Positions 8,459-16,054 of a DNA stretch of 64,000 bases are shown in pieces. A program made the position numbers and the translations under genes. The notes beneath the pieces are model-generated. The model searched no databases and had not been told where the DNA came from. It saw only the letters and a program-made list of their open reading frames with translations. This DNA comes from Candidatus Proximibacter danicus. GTDB taxonomy: Bacteria > Pseudomonadota > Gammaproteobacteria > Burkholderiales > Rhodocyclaceae. Position 1 is the first letter of the stretch. Every line of letters begins with the position of its first letter. The stretch is from assembly GCA_016710885.1 (NCBI GenBank), contig JADJUC010000003.1, forward strand, positions 186,001-250,000. The letters are read 5' to 3'.

Positions 8459-9067
8459 ATGCGAGAAATCATGCAAGCAGAGTCCTCCTCCGATATTCCG
8501 GCGTTGGCACGGGATCGCCGGCGCCATCAGCGCATCCAGTTCGACATGCCACAACCGATCCGGATCGGTCATGCCGGCAAGCGCGCTATCGGCGGGCTGG
8601 AAAATCTTTCGCTCGGCGGCCTGATGTGCCGCAGCATCCTGCCGCTGGCGGTGGGCGATACGGTGACCTGCGAGTTCCGCGTTTTCGAATCGCCGCAGAT
8701 CGAACTGCTCGGCAGCGTCACCAGCCGAGTCGGTGAAGGGCTTTACGGCGTGCGCTTTCAGGCCGGCCCGATGAGCCAGCACCTGATCGAAGATAGCATC
8801 AATGCCGCTATCGGAGCCGGGAAAGCCACCATCCTGAGCATCCACAATCTTCCCGGCGGCAAAGTGATGCGCGTGGTTGGCGGGCTCACCGCCGCCTCGC
8901 GCAACGAATTCATGCACGGTGTTGAGCGCGTGGGCGTCAGCGAGATCGATCTGTCGGAAGTGACGAAGATCGACGAGGCCGGCGTCTCCATGTGCGCGCA
9001 AGCTGTCTCGCGTTTCGGCGTGCGGGCTGAGCGCCGTTCTCCCTGCGTGCAGGCCGCGTGGTCTTGA
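8459..9067 (+). CDS. PilZ domain protein with C-terminal STAS-like domain
   Basis: A cytoplasmic protein of about 202 residues. The N-terminal PilZ domain shows both c-di-GMP contact motifs: RRRHQR near residue 16 and ENLSLGG about 30 residues later. The C-terminal half resembles a STAS domain, with SEIDLSEVTKIDEAGVSM matching the DLS...D-S/T-x-G core. At the position where phosphorylated STAS antagonists carry Ser, this protein has Glu (DEAG). Start may be ATG 8459 or ATG 8471. The gene is followed five bases later by the DUF59 gene. The last 18 residues (RAERRSPCVQAAW) look less conserved, so a late indel cannot be excluded. Confidence 0.75.
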   Translation: MREIMQAESSSDIPALARDRRRHQRIQFDMPQPIRIGHAGKRAIGGLENLSLGGLMCRSILPLAVGDTVTCEFRVFESPQIELLGSVTSRVGEGLYGVRFQAGPMSQHLIEDSINAAIGAGKATILSIHNLPGGKVMRVVGGLTAASRNEFMHGVERVGVSEIDLSEVTKIDEAGVSMCAQAVSRFGVRAERRSPCVQAAWS

Positions 9068-9071
9068 GTTC

Positions 9072-9413
9072 GTGAGCGACAACCAGGAAACCGCACCGGC
9101 CGACGCGGTGCGCAACGCCCTGCGCGACGTCATCGACCCCGAGGCCGGCATCAACATCGTCGAACTCGGCCTCGTCTATCGCATCGCGCTTGCCGGTTCG
9201 GTGGTCAATGTCGATCTCACCATGACATCACCCACCTGCCCGATGGGCGACATGATCCTCGACGATGCCCGGCAGGCGGTCGAAGCCTGTTTACCCGAAG
9301 GCATGTCGCTGGATCTGCAGCTCGTCTGGGAACCGCCCTGGGGGCCGGAGCGGATGAGCGAAAAAGCCCGTGGCCATTTCGGCTGGGATGGCGCGGAGAC
9401 CGATGGTGAATGA
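9072..9413 (+). CDS. DUF59/MIP18 family metal-sulfur cluster assembly factor
   Basis: A 113-residue protein of the SufT/PaaD-like DUF59 family, associated with Fe-S cluster delivery. The family core NIVELGLVYRI and the reactive-Cys motif TSPTCPMGDMI are both present. The start is GTG at 9072, four bases after the preceding stop. The stop lies inside the start region of the NnrS-like gene (11-base overlap). DUF59 genes next to NnrS-like genes are often seen in denitrifying bacteria, where they are thought to help protect or mature metal centres under nitric oxide stress. That link is inference here. Confidence 0.85.
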   Translation: MSDNQETAPADAVRNALRDVIDPEAGINIVELGLVYRIALAGSVVNVDLTMTSPTCPMGDMILDDARQAVEACLPEGMSLDLQLVWEPPWGPERMSEKARGHFGWDGAETDGE

Positions 9414-10530
9414 GCCGGCGGCCGCCCGGCCGTCGTCGCCCGCAGGAAAAACATCCGGGCTGCCGGTTGCCTGGCGATTCCCGCTGTTGCTGCTGGGCAT
9501 GCTGTCCTTGCTCGCCGGCGTCTCGGCCGGCTTGCTGCGCGCCGGCTGGAACTTTCCCGTGGCACAAACCGCGTGGGTCGGCCTGCATGCACCGCTGATG
9601 ATCGGCGCCTTCTTTGGCACCGTCATCGGCCTCGAGCGGGCAGTGGCGCTGGGGCGTGGCTGGGGGTATCTGGCGCCGCTGGCCGCCGGCCTCTCGGGCA
9701 TCCTGCTTGGCGCCGGAGCGCCGCAACTGGAAGCCTTTTTTCTCATGGCCTGCGGCGCGCTGGTGTTGATGCTGACAACCCTGCGGGCAGCGCAGCGACA
9801 ACCCTCGCTGCACGCCAACATCCTGGCCTTGGCAGCAGCGCTGGCGGTCACCGCGCCACTGGCCTGGCTGCTCGACCAGCCGCTGGCGGCAATCGCCGGC
9901 TGGATGGGTTTTCTGGTGCTGACCATTGCCGGCGAGCGGCTGGAGCTTTCGCGATTTCTCCCGCCTTCGCCGCTGGCGCGCCGTCTGTTCATGGCCATCG
10001 TCTCGGTTTTTCTGCTGGCCGTGCTGGCCACCTGGTTCAGCCCCGCAGGCTTGCGCCTGCTCGGCTTCACGCTGGCAGCGCTGGCGCTCTGGCTATTGCG
10101 TCAGGATGTCGCGCGGCGCACCGTCCGGCAGGCCGGTCTCACCCGTTTCATCGCCCTTTGCCTGCTTTCCGGTTATGTCTGGTTACTGCTCGGGGGCGCG
10201 CTGCTCGCCTGGCAGCCAGACACGGCGTTCCTCATGGATGCCGCCCTGCATGCGGTCTTCGTCGGCTTTGTACTGGCCATGGTTTTCGGCCACGCGCCGA
10301 TCATCTTCCCGGCCGTCGTGCGGGTGGCGCTGCCGTATCACCGGGGTTTCTATCTGCCGCTCCTCGTCCTGCACTTTTCCCTGCTGCTGCGGGTCGGCGG
10401 TGGGCTCGCCGGGGAGTCTGCATGGCGGGCACTGGGCGCGGCGGGCAATGCGCTGGCGCTGGCCCTGTTCATTCTGACCATGGTTTTTACCGCGCTTTCG
10501 GGGCGCAAACGCCGGGCTGCTCCGCGCTGA
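9403..10530 (+). CDS. polytopic membrane protein, NnrS-like
   Basis: A 375-residue, strongly hydrophobic protein with ten to twelve predicted membrane helices. Conserved His residues occur inside helices: WVGLHAPLMIGAFFGT early, and DAALHAVFVGFVLAM followed by FGHAPIIFPAVVRV late. Membrane-embedded His residues of this kind are a feature of NnrS, a haem- and copper-containing protein involved in nitric oxide metabolism. The start ATG at 9403 overlaps the DUF59 gene; GTG at 9406 is an alternative. The assignment is by topology, His placement and neighbour, so it is tentative. Confidence 0.65.
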   Translation: MVNEPAAARPSSPAGKTSGLPVAWRFPLLLLGMLSLLAGVSAGLLRAGWNFPVAQTAWVGLHAPLMIGAFFGTVIGLERAVALGRGWGYLAPLAAGLSGILLGAGAPQLEAFFLMACGALVLMLTTLRAAQRQPSLHANILALAAALAVTAPLAWLLDQPLAAIAGWMGFLVLTIAGERLELSRFLPPSPLARRLFMAIVSVFLLAVLATWFSPAGLRLLGFTLAALALWLLRQDVARRTVRQAGLTRFIALCLLSGYVWLLLGGALLAWQPDTAFLMDAALHAVFVGFVLAMVFGHAPIIFPAVVRVALPYHRGFYLPLLVLHFSLLLRVGGGLAGESAWRALGAAGNALALALFILTMVFTALSGRKRRAAPR

Positions 10531-10564
10531 GCTTGATGGCTTCCGCCGCCCGCAGCGCCGATTT

Positions 10565-10864
10565 TCACGCGGCCTTGCGGCCCTTGAGTTCTTCGCGGAT
10601 CACCTGCCGCAGGGTTTCGGCGATGTCGGCATACTGCGTCGATGCTTTCAGGGTTTCGTTGATGAGCGTCTGGTAGCCGCGTTCGCCGGCCATCTGTTTG
10701 AAGCGATCCACGACCGCCGAATCGAGGTAGAGGGTAACGCGTTTTTTGGGCTGCACCACGCGGCCCGCTACGCGCTGGCGGTGTACCAGTTTGCCCGTGT
10801 CGATGTCCGCCTGCGTGATGGGGGTGTCTTCAGCGAAGCCGGGAGTAGTAGATTTCTTCTTCAT
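10565..10864 (-). CDS. brnA: BrnA-like antitoxin
   Basis: A 99-residue protein of the BrnA family. The segment PKKRVTLYLDSAVVDRFKQM forms the ribbon-helix-helix DNA-binding strand and helix, and the C-terminal helix (YADIAETLRQVIREEL) fits toxin binding. It overlaps the 3' end of the BrnT gene by 35 bases, the usual toxin-first order of this module. BrnA normally neutralises BrnT and represses the shared promoter; the likely promoter lies at 11112-11140. Confidence 0.88.
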   Translation of the reverse strand: MKKKSTTPGFAEDTPITQADIDTGKLVHRQRVAGRVVQPKKRVTLYLDSAVVDRFKQMAGERGYQTLINETLKASTQYADIAETLRQVIREELKGRKAA

Positions 10865-11105
10865 TGCGCTCTGCCTTTCTCATGGAAATCACACGGATTT
10901 CCTCGTCTGTTTCAGCGGTGATGATCACCACCACTTCCTCGCGCAGAACCCCAAACGTAACAAAGCGCTGCTCACCATAATCGAAGCGCCGATCTTCGAA
11001 GGTGAGTGCGGCATCGCTTTCTATGACCGCAGGCGCATCGGCGAAGTCGAGACCGTGCTTCTTCAGGTTCGCGGCGCGCTTGCGTTCGTAGTGGGTGTAG
11101 TGCAT
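10830..11105 (-). CDS. brnT: BrnT-like RNase toxin
   Basis: A 91-residue toxin of the BrnT family (RelE-like fold). Family signatures are KRAANLKKHGLDFADA near the N-terminus, EDRRFDYGEQRFVTFG in the middle and RVISMRKAERNEEEIY at the C-terminus. BrnT cleaves RNA in characterised systems. The ATG at 11105 lies only six bases downstream of a strong -10 box, so the transcript may be leaderless. It is the first gene of the operon, with brnA overlapping its end. Confidence 0.88.
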   Translation of the reverse strand: MHYTHYERKRAANLKKHGLDFADAPAVIESDAALTFEDRRFDYGEQRFVTFGVLREEVVVIITAETDEEIRVISMRKAERNEEEIYYSRLR

Positions 11106-11140
11106 GTGTTTAATATATGTATGAATGTATGCATAGTCAA
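11106..11140 (-). promoter_or_regulatory. brnTA promoter with possible operator
   Basis: On the minus strand TTGACT (11140-11135) is followed after exactly 17 bases by TATATT (11117-11112). The brnT ATG begins six bases after the -10 box, so the expected transcription start coincides with the start codon. The spacer holds repeated CATACAT/TATGCATA words (palindrome TATGCATA at 11128-11135) that could be the BrnA operator. Confidence 0.75.
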
Positions 11141-11225
11141 TGATCTGTATGCGACTGCTTCCCTCCTACCTGGCGACCGAGCCACCCCACCCAATAATCC
11201 GGCAGCCCGATTCCTTCTCTGCCCC

Positions 11226-12473
11226 TCAGACAACACTGGTGCCGTCAGCCTCCGGCGACTCCTCCGCCGACAAAACCCGGCTGCAGTTGCGGCCTTCGCG
11301 TCGGGCGCTGTAGAGCGCTGCATCGGCGCGGGCCAGCAGGCGCTCGGGGTCGTCGCCGTCCACCGCCGGTGAAACGCCAAAGCTCGCGGTCACCGCCAGT
11401 TCCGGATCGCTTTCGATGAAGCGGCGGTCTTCTATCCTGCGCCTGAGTCGCTCGGCACACTCCAGGCTTTCCCGGCCATCGGTGCGTGGCAGCACGCAGC
11501 AGAACTTCTCGCCGCCCCAGCGACCAACGTAATCGATCTCGCGCAGGTCGGCCGCGAGAAACGTGGCGAAGGCGATCAGCAACTGGTCGCCGCAGGCCTG
11601 GCCGCGCCCCTCGCTGATATCGGCAAAGCCATCGATTTCAACGACCAGCACGCTCACCTGGATTTGGTAGCGTCGCCGCAAATGCAGCTCGCGCACCAGC
11701 GCCTCGCTGATGCGATGGCGGTTGAACACGCGGGTCAGCGGGTCGTGGGTGGCGAAGACATGCAATTGGAGGTGCGTTGCCTCCATCTGCCGTGCCTGCT
11801 GCTCCAGTTGCTCGCGTCCCTTGCGCTCGGCGTCCAGGGAAATTTCGAGCTGGGCGGCGAGGTCGGAAAACGCCAGGCGTTGCGCTAGCGCCTCGTTCAT
11901 CAGGCGGCTCACCGAAGCCGACATGATCAGCAGCAAGACAAAGAACAGACTGGCCGAGGCGATCAGGCCATAGCGTTCAGCGGCCGTCAGGTACGGCGTT
12001 TCCATGAGGGCGTAGCCGGTGACAATGGTGAATACCGGCAGCAAAAAAGCCAGATAGACGAAACGCACGGCGGCCATCGAATTCATGGTGAAAGCGCAGG
12101 CGGCCGCGAGGAAAGCCAGCTTGACGGTGAACAGCATGTCCAGCTGGCCCGTGTTGAGCAGGAAGAGCATGGCTCCCCAGCCGCCGCCGGCTGCCGCCGT
12201 GGTCATCGTTTCGATGTCCAGCCAGAGCGGGCTGGCATCGCCCTGCCGCTGGCGGGAGATGAAGGTATGGGCGATGAGGATGCGCATACCGTAGACGCCG
12301 AGCATGGCAACGCTCCACATCAGCATCGGTGCAGTAGCGACGTGGCCATAGTGCAGGGCAGCGATCAGCACGATCGGCAGCAGCGCCAGAACGGACGAGG
12401 TGCGCGTCCGCTGGAACAGGCCTTCGAGTTGCAGAGTGTCGTACCTTGCCGCTTCCGCGAGCTTTTCGTTCAT
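11226..12473 (-). CDS. membrane GGDEF-domain protein (degenerate active site)
   Basis: A protein of about 415 residues with six hydrophobic segments in the first 190 residues, a short coiled-coil-like linker (SLDAERKGREQLEQQARQME) and a C-terminal GGDEF domain. The signature reads GGEKF instead of GGDEF/GGEEF, and the metal-binding loop reads VEIDGFADISEG, with Glu and Ser where the family has Asp and Asn. Diguanylate cyclase activity is therefore doubtful, and a sensory or GTP-binding role is possible. Start ATG at 12473 was chosen because the residues after it begin the conserved part; an in-frame start at 12548 would add 25 residues. Confidence 0.8.
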   Translation of the reverse strand: MNEKLAEAARYDTLQLEGLFQRTRTSSVLALLPIVLIAALHYGHVATAPMLMWSVAMLGVYGMRILIAHTFISRQRQGDASPLWLDIETMTTAAAGGGWGAMLFLLNTGQLDMLFTVKLAFLAAACAFTMNSMAAVRFVYLAFLLPVFTIVTGYALMETPYLTAAERYGLIASASLFFVLLLIMSASVSRLMNEALAQRLAFSDLAAQLEISLDAERKGREQLEQQARQMEATHLQLHVFATHDPLTRVFNRHRISEALVRELHLRRRYQIQVSVLVVEIDGFADISEGRGQACGDQLLIAFATFLAADLREIDYVGRWGGEKFCCVLPRTDGRESLECAERLRRRIEDRRFIESDPELAVTASFGVSPAVDGDDPERLLARADAALYSARREGRNCSRVLSAEESPEADGTSVV

Positions 12474-12588
12474 GGGCGTGGCGCCTGATGACGGAGGGTG
12501 TCCTGCAGCCAATGTATCACCGGTATCGCCATCGCTCCACCTTGACACGCGAACGTCGCCGCTCGGTGACCACCGCAGGTGGCGTCGC

Positions 12589-13119
12589 CTATTCGCGATA
12601 ACTGATATCGACGCGCCGCAGTTTCCGCTGGCAGGCCGTGCTCTTGCAAACGACTCCCGGTTTCTCGCTGCCCAGGCTGACGCGCTTTATGCGCGATCTG
12701 GCAATGCCGGAGGATTGCAGCAAGCGCGCAACCGCCAGGGTCCGCTGGTCCGAAACGGCCAGGTTGTACGAGCGGCTGCCACGGTCGTCGGTATGCCCGG
12801 TGAGAACAACGTCGAGCTTTGGATTGGCCTTGAGGTGTTCAGCATGGGCGCGCAGCTTGGCTTCTCCCGCCGCATCGACCTGTGCCGCGCCAAACGCAAA
12901 GTAGACGCTGTTCTCGTCCTTGATACGGGCCAGCGCCTGCTGCTCGGTCAGCACTGGCTGGGCGTCAGTGCGCAGCGCGACCCCGTCTTCCGTTTTTGTC
13001 GAGGCATCCACCGACGTAGCCTCCGGTCGCGACGGCGCGCCGCTGCACGCCATCAGCGCCAGCAGAGGCGCGGCGAGGGTCAGTCGGCGTAAAGCAAGGG
13101 TCAAGGGGGCAAGCGGCAT
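12589..13119 (-). CDS. OmpA/Pal-like outer-membrane lipoprotein
   Basis: A 176-residue lipoprotein with a signal peptide ending in the lipobox LALMAC, and a C-terminal OmpA-like peptidoglycan-binding domain. The domain shows VVLTGHTDDRGSRSYNLAVS and the Asp/Arg pair (SDQRTLAVARLL) that contacts diaminopimelate in the family. The C-terminus has two Cys residues (VCKSTACQRK) that could form a disulfide. The gene starts on the last base of the marR stop codon (TGATG), so it is translationally coupled to the regulator. It probably anchors the envelope or responds to envelope stress; this is inference. Confidence 0.88.
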   Translation of the reverse strand: MPLAPLTLALRRLTLAAPLLALMACSGAPSRPEATSVDASTKTEDGVALRTDAQPVLTEQQALARIKDENSVYFAFGAAQVDAAGEAKLRAHAEHLKANPKLDVVLTGHTDDRGSRSYNLAVSDQRTLAVARLLQSSGIARSRIKRVSLGSEKPGVVCKSTACQRKLRRVDISYRE

Positions 13120-13631
13120 CAGAGGGTTCCTTGTGGATCGGGGCGGGCGAGGTCGGCGAGCGGCATGTCGGCAAAGCCTTCATCGCTAGCCGGCAGGTGA
13201 AGAATCAGCTCGGCGAGTTGTTGGTGCAGGGCTTGCAACCCTGCCGCGGACAACTGCTTGAGAGCGTCGGGCAATACCCCTTCGGCGGGGCCGGGCAGGG
13301 CACTCAGGATGCTGGCGCCTTCAACCGTCAGTTGCAGGCCGACGCGGCGAAGATCCTCCGGGTGCCGCTGCTTTTCGAGGCGACCGCGCAGCGCCAGCTT
13401 GTCGACCAGCAGGCTGCAGGTGGATTGGTGTATTCCCATGCTTTCCGCGAGTTCGCTGATGCCGATTCCCGGCCGCAGCTGTACCTCCCGCAGTATCCAG
13501 GCCTGGGAACCGGAGACGCCGCAGCGCTCTTCGACCGCTCGAAAATGCCGGCGCATGGAGCCGTAAATGACGCGAAATTGCCGGAGAACTTCCAGCGCCT
13601 GTGGCTTTGACGGGAAGGAGAGGGTATCCAT
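13119..13631 (-). CDS. MarR-family transcriptional regulator
   Basis: A 170-residue winged-helix regulator. The recognition region reads GISELAESMGIHQSTCSLLVDKLALRGRLEKQRHPEDLRR with the typical wing (two basic residues after the D in EDLRRVGLQLT). The start MDTLSFPSKPQAL at 13631 is chosen because the operator and promoter lie directly upstream. The product is cotranscribed with the OmpA-like lipoprotein, and the perfect inverted repeat overlapping its promoter suggests autorepression. The inducing ligand is not known; Cys residues at EERCGVSG and QSTCSLL leave room for thiol-based sensing, which is speculation. Confidence 0.9.
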   Translation of the reverse strand: MDTLSFPSKPQALEVLRQFRVIYGSMRRHFRAVEERCGVSGSQAWILREVQLRPGIGISELAESMGIHQSTCSLLVDKLALRGRLEKQRHPEDLRRVGLQLTVEGASILSALPGPAEGVLPDALKQLSAAGLQALHQQLAELILHLPASDEGFADMPLADLARPDPQGTL

Positions 13632-13668
13632 GGGGCGTGCTCGGGTTTGCCTGAAATGCGGAGGATGA

Positions 13669-13696
13669 ATTATATTGATGGCCAATATAAGTGCAA
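13669..13696 (-). promoter_or_regulatory. marR promoter and MarR operator
   Basis: On the minus strand TTGCAC (13696-13691), a 16-base spacer and a perfect TATAAT (13674-13669) form a strong sigma-70 promoter. A perfect inverted repeat with 8-base arms, TTATATTG-N5-CAATATAA (13670-13690), covers the spacer and -10 box. Its size and position are those of a MarR dimer site, so binding would block RNA polymerase. Confidence 0.85.
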
Positions 13697-13772
13697 GCAC
13701 TCAACAAGTCCGCATCCCCACCCCCCCGTCGCGGCGCCCGTTCGACTTTGCAAGCTTGAGAAAAGCAGTTAT

Positions 13773-13878
13773 CCACGGCGACACGGCGAACATGCCGCTA
13801 AGCAAATTCCGTGGGGCAGCGAAAAATCAACGATTGTGCGGCGGAGCGTAGTCCCGGATTTCCGCCGTGTCGCCGTGG
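13773..13878. repeat. long-loop inverted repeat, 16-base perfect arms
   Basis: Arm CCACGGCGACACGGCG at 13773-13788 is exactly complementary to CGCCGTGTCGCCGTGG at 13863-13878, with 74 bases between. It sits in the gap between the divergent marR and puuD-like genes. The arm words resemble the direct-word repeats seen near 19608, 21555 and 61255, so it may be a variant of that dispersed family. Confidence 0.7.
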
Positions 13879-13930
13879 TCGAAACTTCACTCGGCGGCGA
13901 TCAAGGCAATCCGGATAAAGGAGATTCATC

Positions 13931-14713
13931 ATGAGCAGACGTCCCTTGCGCATTGGCCTGTCGGCGCGGATCTACCATCCCCAGGCCGGCGCTACCGGCC
14001 TGCAGTCGAAATCCTTGCAATATCTCGAACAATCGGTCGCCCACTGGGTCATGTCGCGCGAAGTCATGGTCTTCATGATTCCCTCGGTCAGCGGCGACGG
14101 CATGGTTCATCGCAGCAGCATTCGCCTTTCCGACTACCCGCAATACCTCGATGGCCTTGTCCTCCAGGGCGGCGCCGACATCTCGCCGCAATGCTACGGC
14201 GAGGAGCCGCTGCAGCCGGACTGGTCCGGCGACCGCTTGCGCGATGCCTACGAAATGGAACTGCTGCACGAGTTCATGGAGGCCAAAAAACCGGTGCTTG
14301 GCATCTGCCGAGGCTTGCAACTGATCAACGTCGCCCTCGGCGGCACCCTCTACCAGGATGTCGCCACCCAGTTCGAGGACGCCGCCGTGCATGTGCATGC
14401 CGATTACGACCGCTATTCCCATGAGATCGTCTGGGACGAAAGCTCCGGCCTGGCCAAGCTCTACCCGGAACAGCGTGCGGGCGGTGTTGTCTCGATCCAC
14501 CATCAGGCAATCCGCACGCTCGGCAAGGGGCTGGGGGTCGAAGCCCGCAGCGCCGGCGACGGGCTGATCGAAGCCGTGCGCCTGGAAGGTCGTCAGTATG
14601 TTCTCGGCTTGCAGTGGCACCCCGAGTTCCATCCGCCGGGCGCGCCCGGGCTGCTCGACTGCACGCCTATCCTCGACGAGTTTCTCGTAGCGGCGCGAGG
14701 TCGCCGATGGTGA
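13931..14713 (+). CDS. gamma-glutamyl-gamma-aminobutyrate hydrolase family protein (peptidase C26)
   Basis: A 260-residue class I glutamine-amidotransferase-like hydrolase, related to PuuD. The nucleophile elbow GICRGLQ places Cys at residue 126, and WHPEF near residue 230 supplies the His and Glu of the triad. The oxyanion motif QGGADISP is also present. PuuD splits gamma-glutamyl-GABA in putrescine breakdown, but the other puu genes are not nearby, so the true substrate is uncertain. The gene is preceded by an AAAGGAG ribosome site at 13917. It heads a run with the antiporter and the YbdK-like ligase; the ligase chemistry (gamma-glutamyl bonds) is the opposite of this hydrolase, which may be meaningful. 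Confidence 0.87.
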   Translation: MSRRPLRIGLSARIYHPQAGATGLQSKSLQYLEQSVAHWVMSREVMVFMIPSVSGDGMVHRSSIRLSDYPQYLDGLVLQGGADISPQCYGEEPLQPDWSGDRLRDAYEMELLHEFMEAKKPVLGICRGLQLINVALGGTLYQDVATQFEDAAVHVHADYDRYSHEIVWDESSGLAKLYPEQRAGGVVSIHHQAIRTLGKGLGVEARSAGDGLIEAVRLEGRQYVLGLQWHPEFHPPGAPGLLDCTPILDEFLVAARGRRW

Positions 14714-14773
14714 TGCGCTCCTGCGTCGCGGCACACACTCACTCACACGCCCGTCGCTGCACCGGAGCATGGC

Positions 14774-16054
14774 ATGGGTGAGCTGCTCGGGCTTCCCCGG
14801 CAGTGGTGGGAGGCTGCGCAGGAACGCCTGTTCTTCCTGCCGCCTTTCCCGGAACAAGCCGATTCTCTGGCCTTGTTCAGCCTGCTGCTGGTGGTCGGGC
14901 TGCTCATCGGCGAATGGCTGAATGCCCGTTTTCACTGGCCGAAGCTGATCGGCTATGTGCTTGCCGGTACGATTTTTGGCCCGTCGCTGCTCGGCTGGAT
15001 CAGCATCGAAGCGCTTGCTCAGGCGCGCCCGATTGCCGATGCCGCGCTCGGTCTGCTCCTGCTCGAAGCCGGCCGGCGGCTGGACCTGCGCTGGCTGGCC
15101 AGCAACCCGGCGGTACGGCGCAGTACGGCGGCCGACATCGTGCTCTCCTTCTTCGTCATCTACCTGTTTGCCAGCCTCGCCGTCGGCATGGAGCCGGCCT
15201 GGGCGGCGGCAACGGCCGCCGTTACCATGGCCTCGGCGCCGGCTGTGGTCCTGCTGACGGTTGAAGAGTCGAAAGCGCAGGGGCAGGTGACTGAGCGCGT
15301 CATCCTGCACACCTCGATCAGTTCGGCCGCAGCTTTCGTCCTGTTTGCCATGGTCCTTGGCGTGGTGCATGCCGAGTACAGCGACGACTGGCTCAATGCG
15401 GTCGTCCATCCGCTCTGGGTAGTGGTCGGCGCAGTCCTGATCGCCTGGGGCGTCTCGCGCTTTGCGCTCCTGGTTGCGCGGCGCCTGCCCAAACGTTCGC
15501 TGGCCCAGGTCTTCATCCTCGTGGCGAGTGCGCTGTTTGCTGTTGGCCTAGCCCGCATGCTGGCCGTGCCGGTCTTCCTCACGCTCTTCCTGATGGGCGC
15601 CCTGCTGGCCTTCCGCGACGAGCACCAGACATTGCGCTACACCGAACTGCCGGAAGGCCACTGGCTGCTGGCCATCATCCTCTTCGTCGTCATCGGCGCC
15701 TCGCTGCCCTGGCACGAGTTCACCTGGCTGACTGGCCTGCAGGCGCTTGGCTTGCTGTTGGCGCGGGCACTGGCAAAAATCGGCGCGCTCTTCTGGAGCG
15801 GCAATGATCTGCCTTCGAAGAAGCGCCTGCTGGTCGGTGTCGGCATTCAGCCGCTATCGGCAACGGCCGTGTTCATGGCTTACGAGCTGGCCAGTCTCTA
15901 TCCCGAGGTCGGCCGTTCGGCCTTGCTGCTGCCCCTGTTCGCGGCGGCGATCATGGAAATCGCCGGCCCGGCCCTGTGTCGCCTGGCGCTCGTCAAGGCC
16001 GGCGAAACAGAACACGGCGAACATGGTGAAAAGACAAAAGGAGGCATCGGGTGA
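14774..16054 (+). CDS. CPA2-family cation/proton antiporter
   Basis: A 426-residue membrane protein with about twelve helices of the monovalent cation:proton antiporter-2 family (KefB/KefC-like transport part). It lacks the C-terminal TrkA-N nucleotide-binding domain of full KefB/C. The segment GYVLAGTIFGPSLLGW and the later helices with ALLAFRDEHQTLRY fit the family. The ion carried cannot be read from the sequence. Its last 17 residues (ETEHGEHGEKTKGGIG) are encoded by bases that resemble the dispersed GAACACGG words, so the repeat may have extended the gene. The stop overlaps the GTG start of the next gene (GTGA). Confidence 0.85.
   Translation: MGELLGLPRQWWEAAQERLFFLPPFPEQADSLALFSLLLVVGLLIGEWLNARFHWPKLIGYVLAGTIFGPSLLGWISIEALAQARPIADAALGLLLLEAGRRLDLRWLASNPAVRRSTAADIVLSFFVIYLFASLAVGMEPAWAAATAAVTMASAPAVVLLTVEESKAQGQVTERVILHTSISSAAAFVLFAMVLGVVHAEYSDDWLNAVVHPLWVVVGAVLIAWGVSRFALLVARRLPKRSLAQVFILVASALFAVGLARMLAVPVFLTLFLMGALLAFRDEHQTLRYTELPEGHWLLAIILFVVIGASLPWHEFTWLTGLQALGLLLARALAKIGALFWSGNDLPSKKRLLVGVGIQPLSATAVFMAYELASLYPEVGRSALLLPLFAAAIMEIAGPALCRLALVKAGETEHGEHGEKTKGGIG

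Noticed and set aside
13901..15409. 502-codon antisense frame across the C26 hydrolase and antiporter
   Set aside because: Spans two well-supported genes and their gap on the other strand and has no recognisable motifs.
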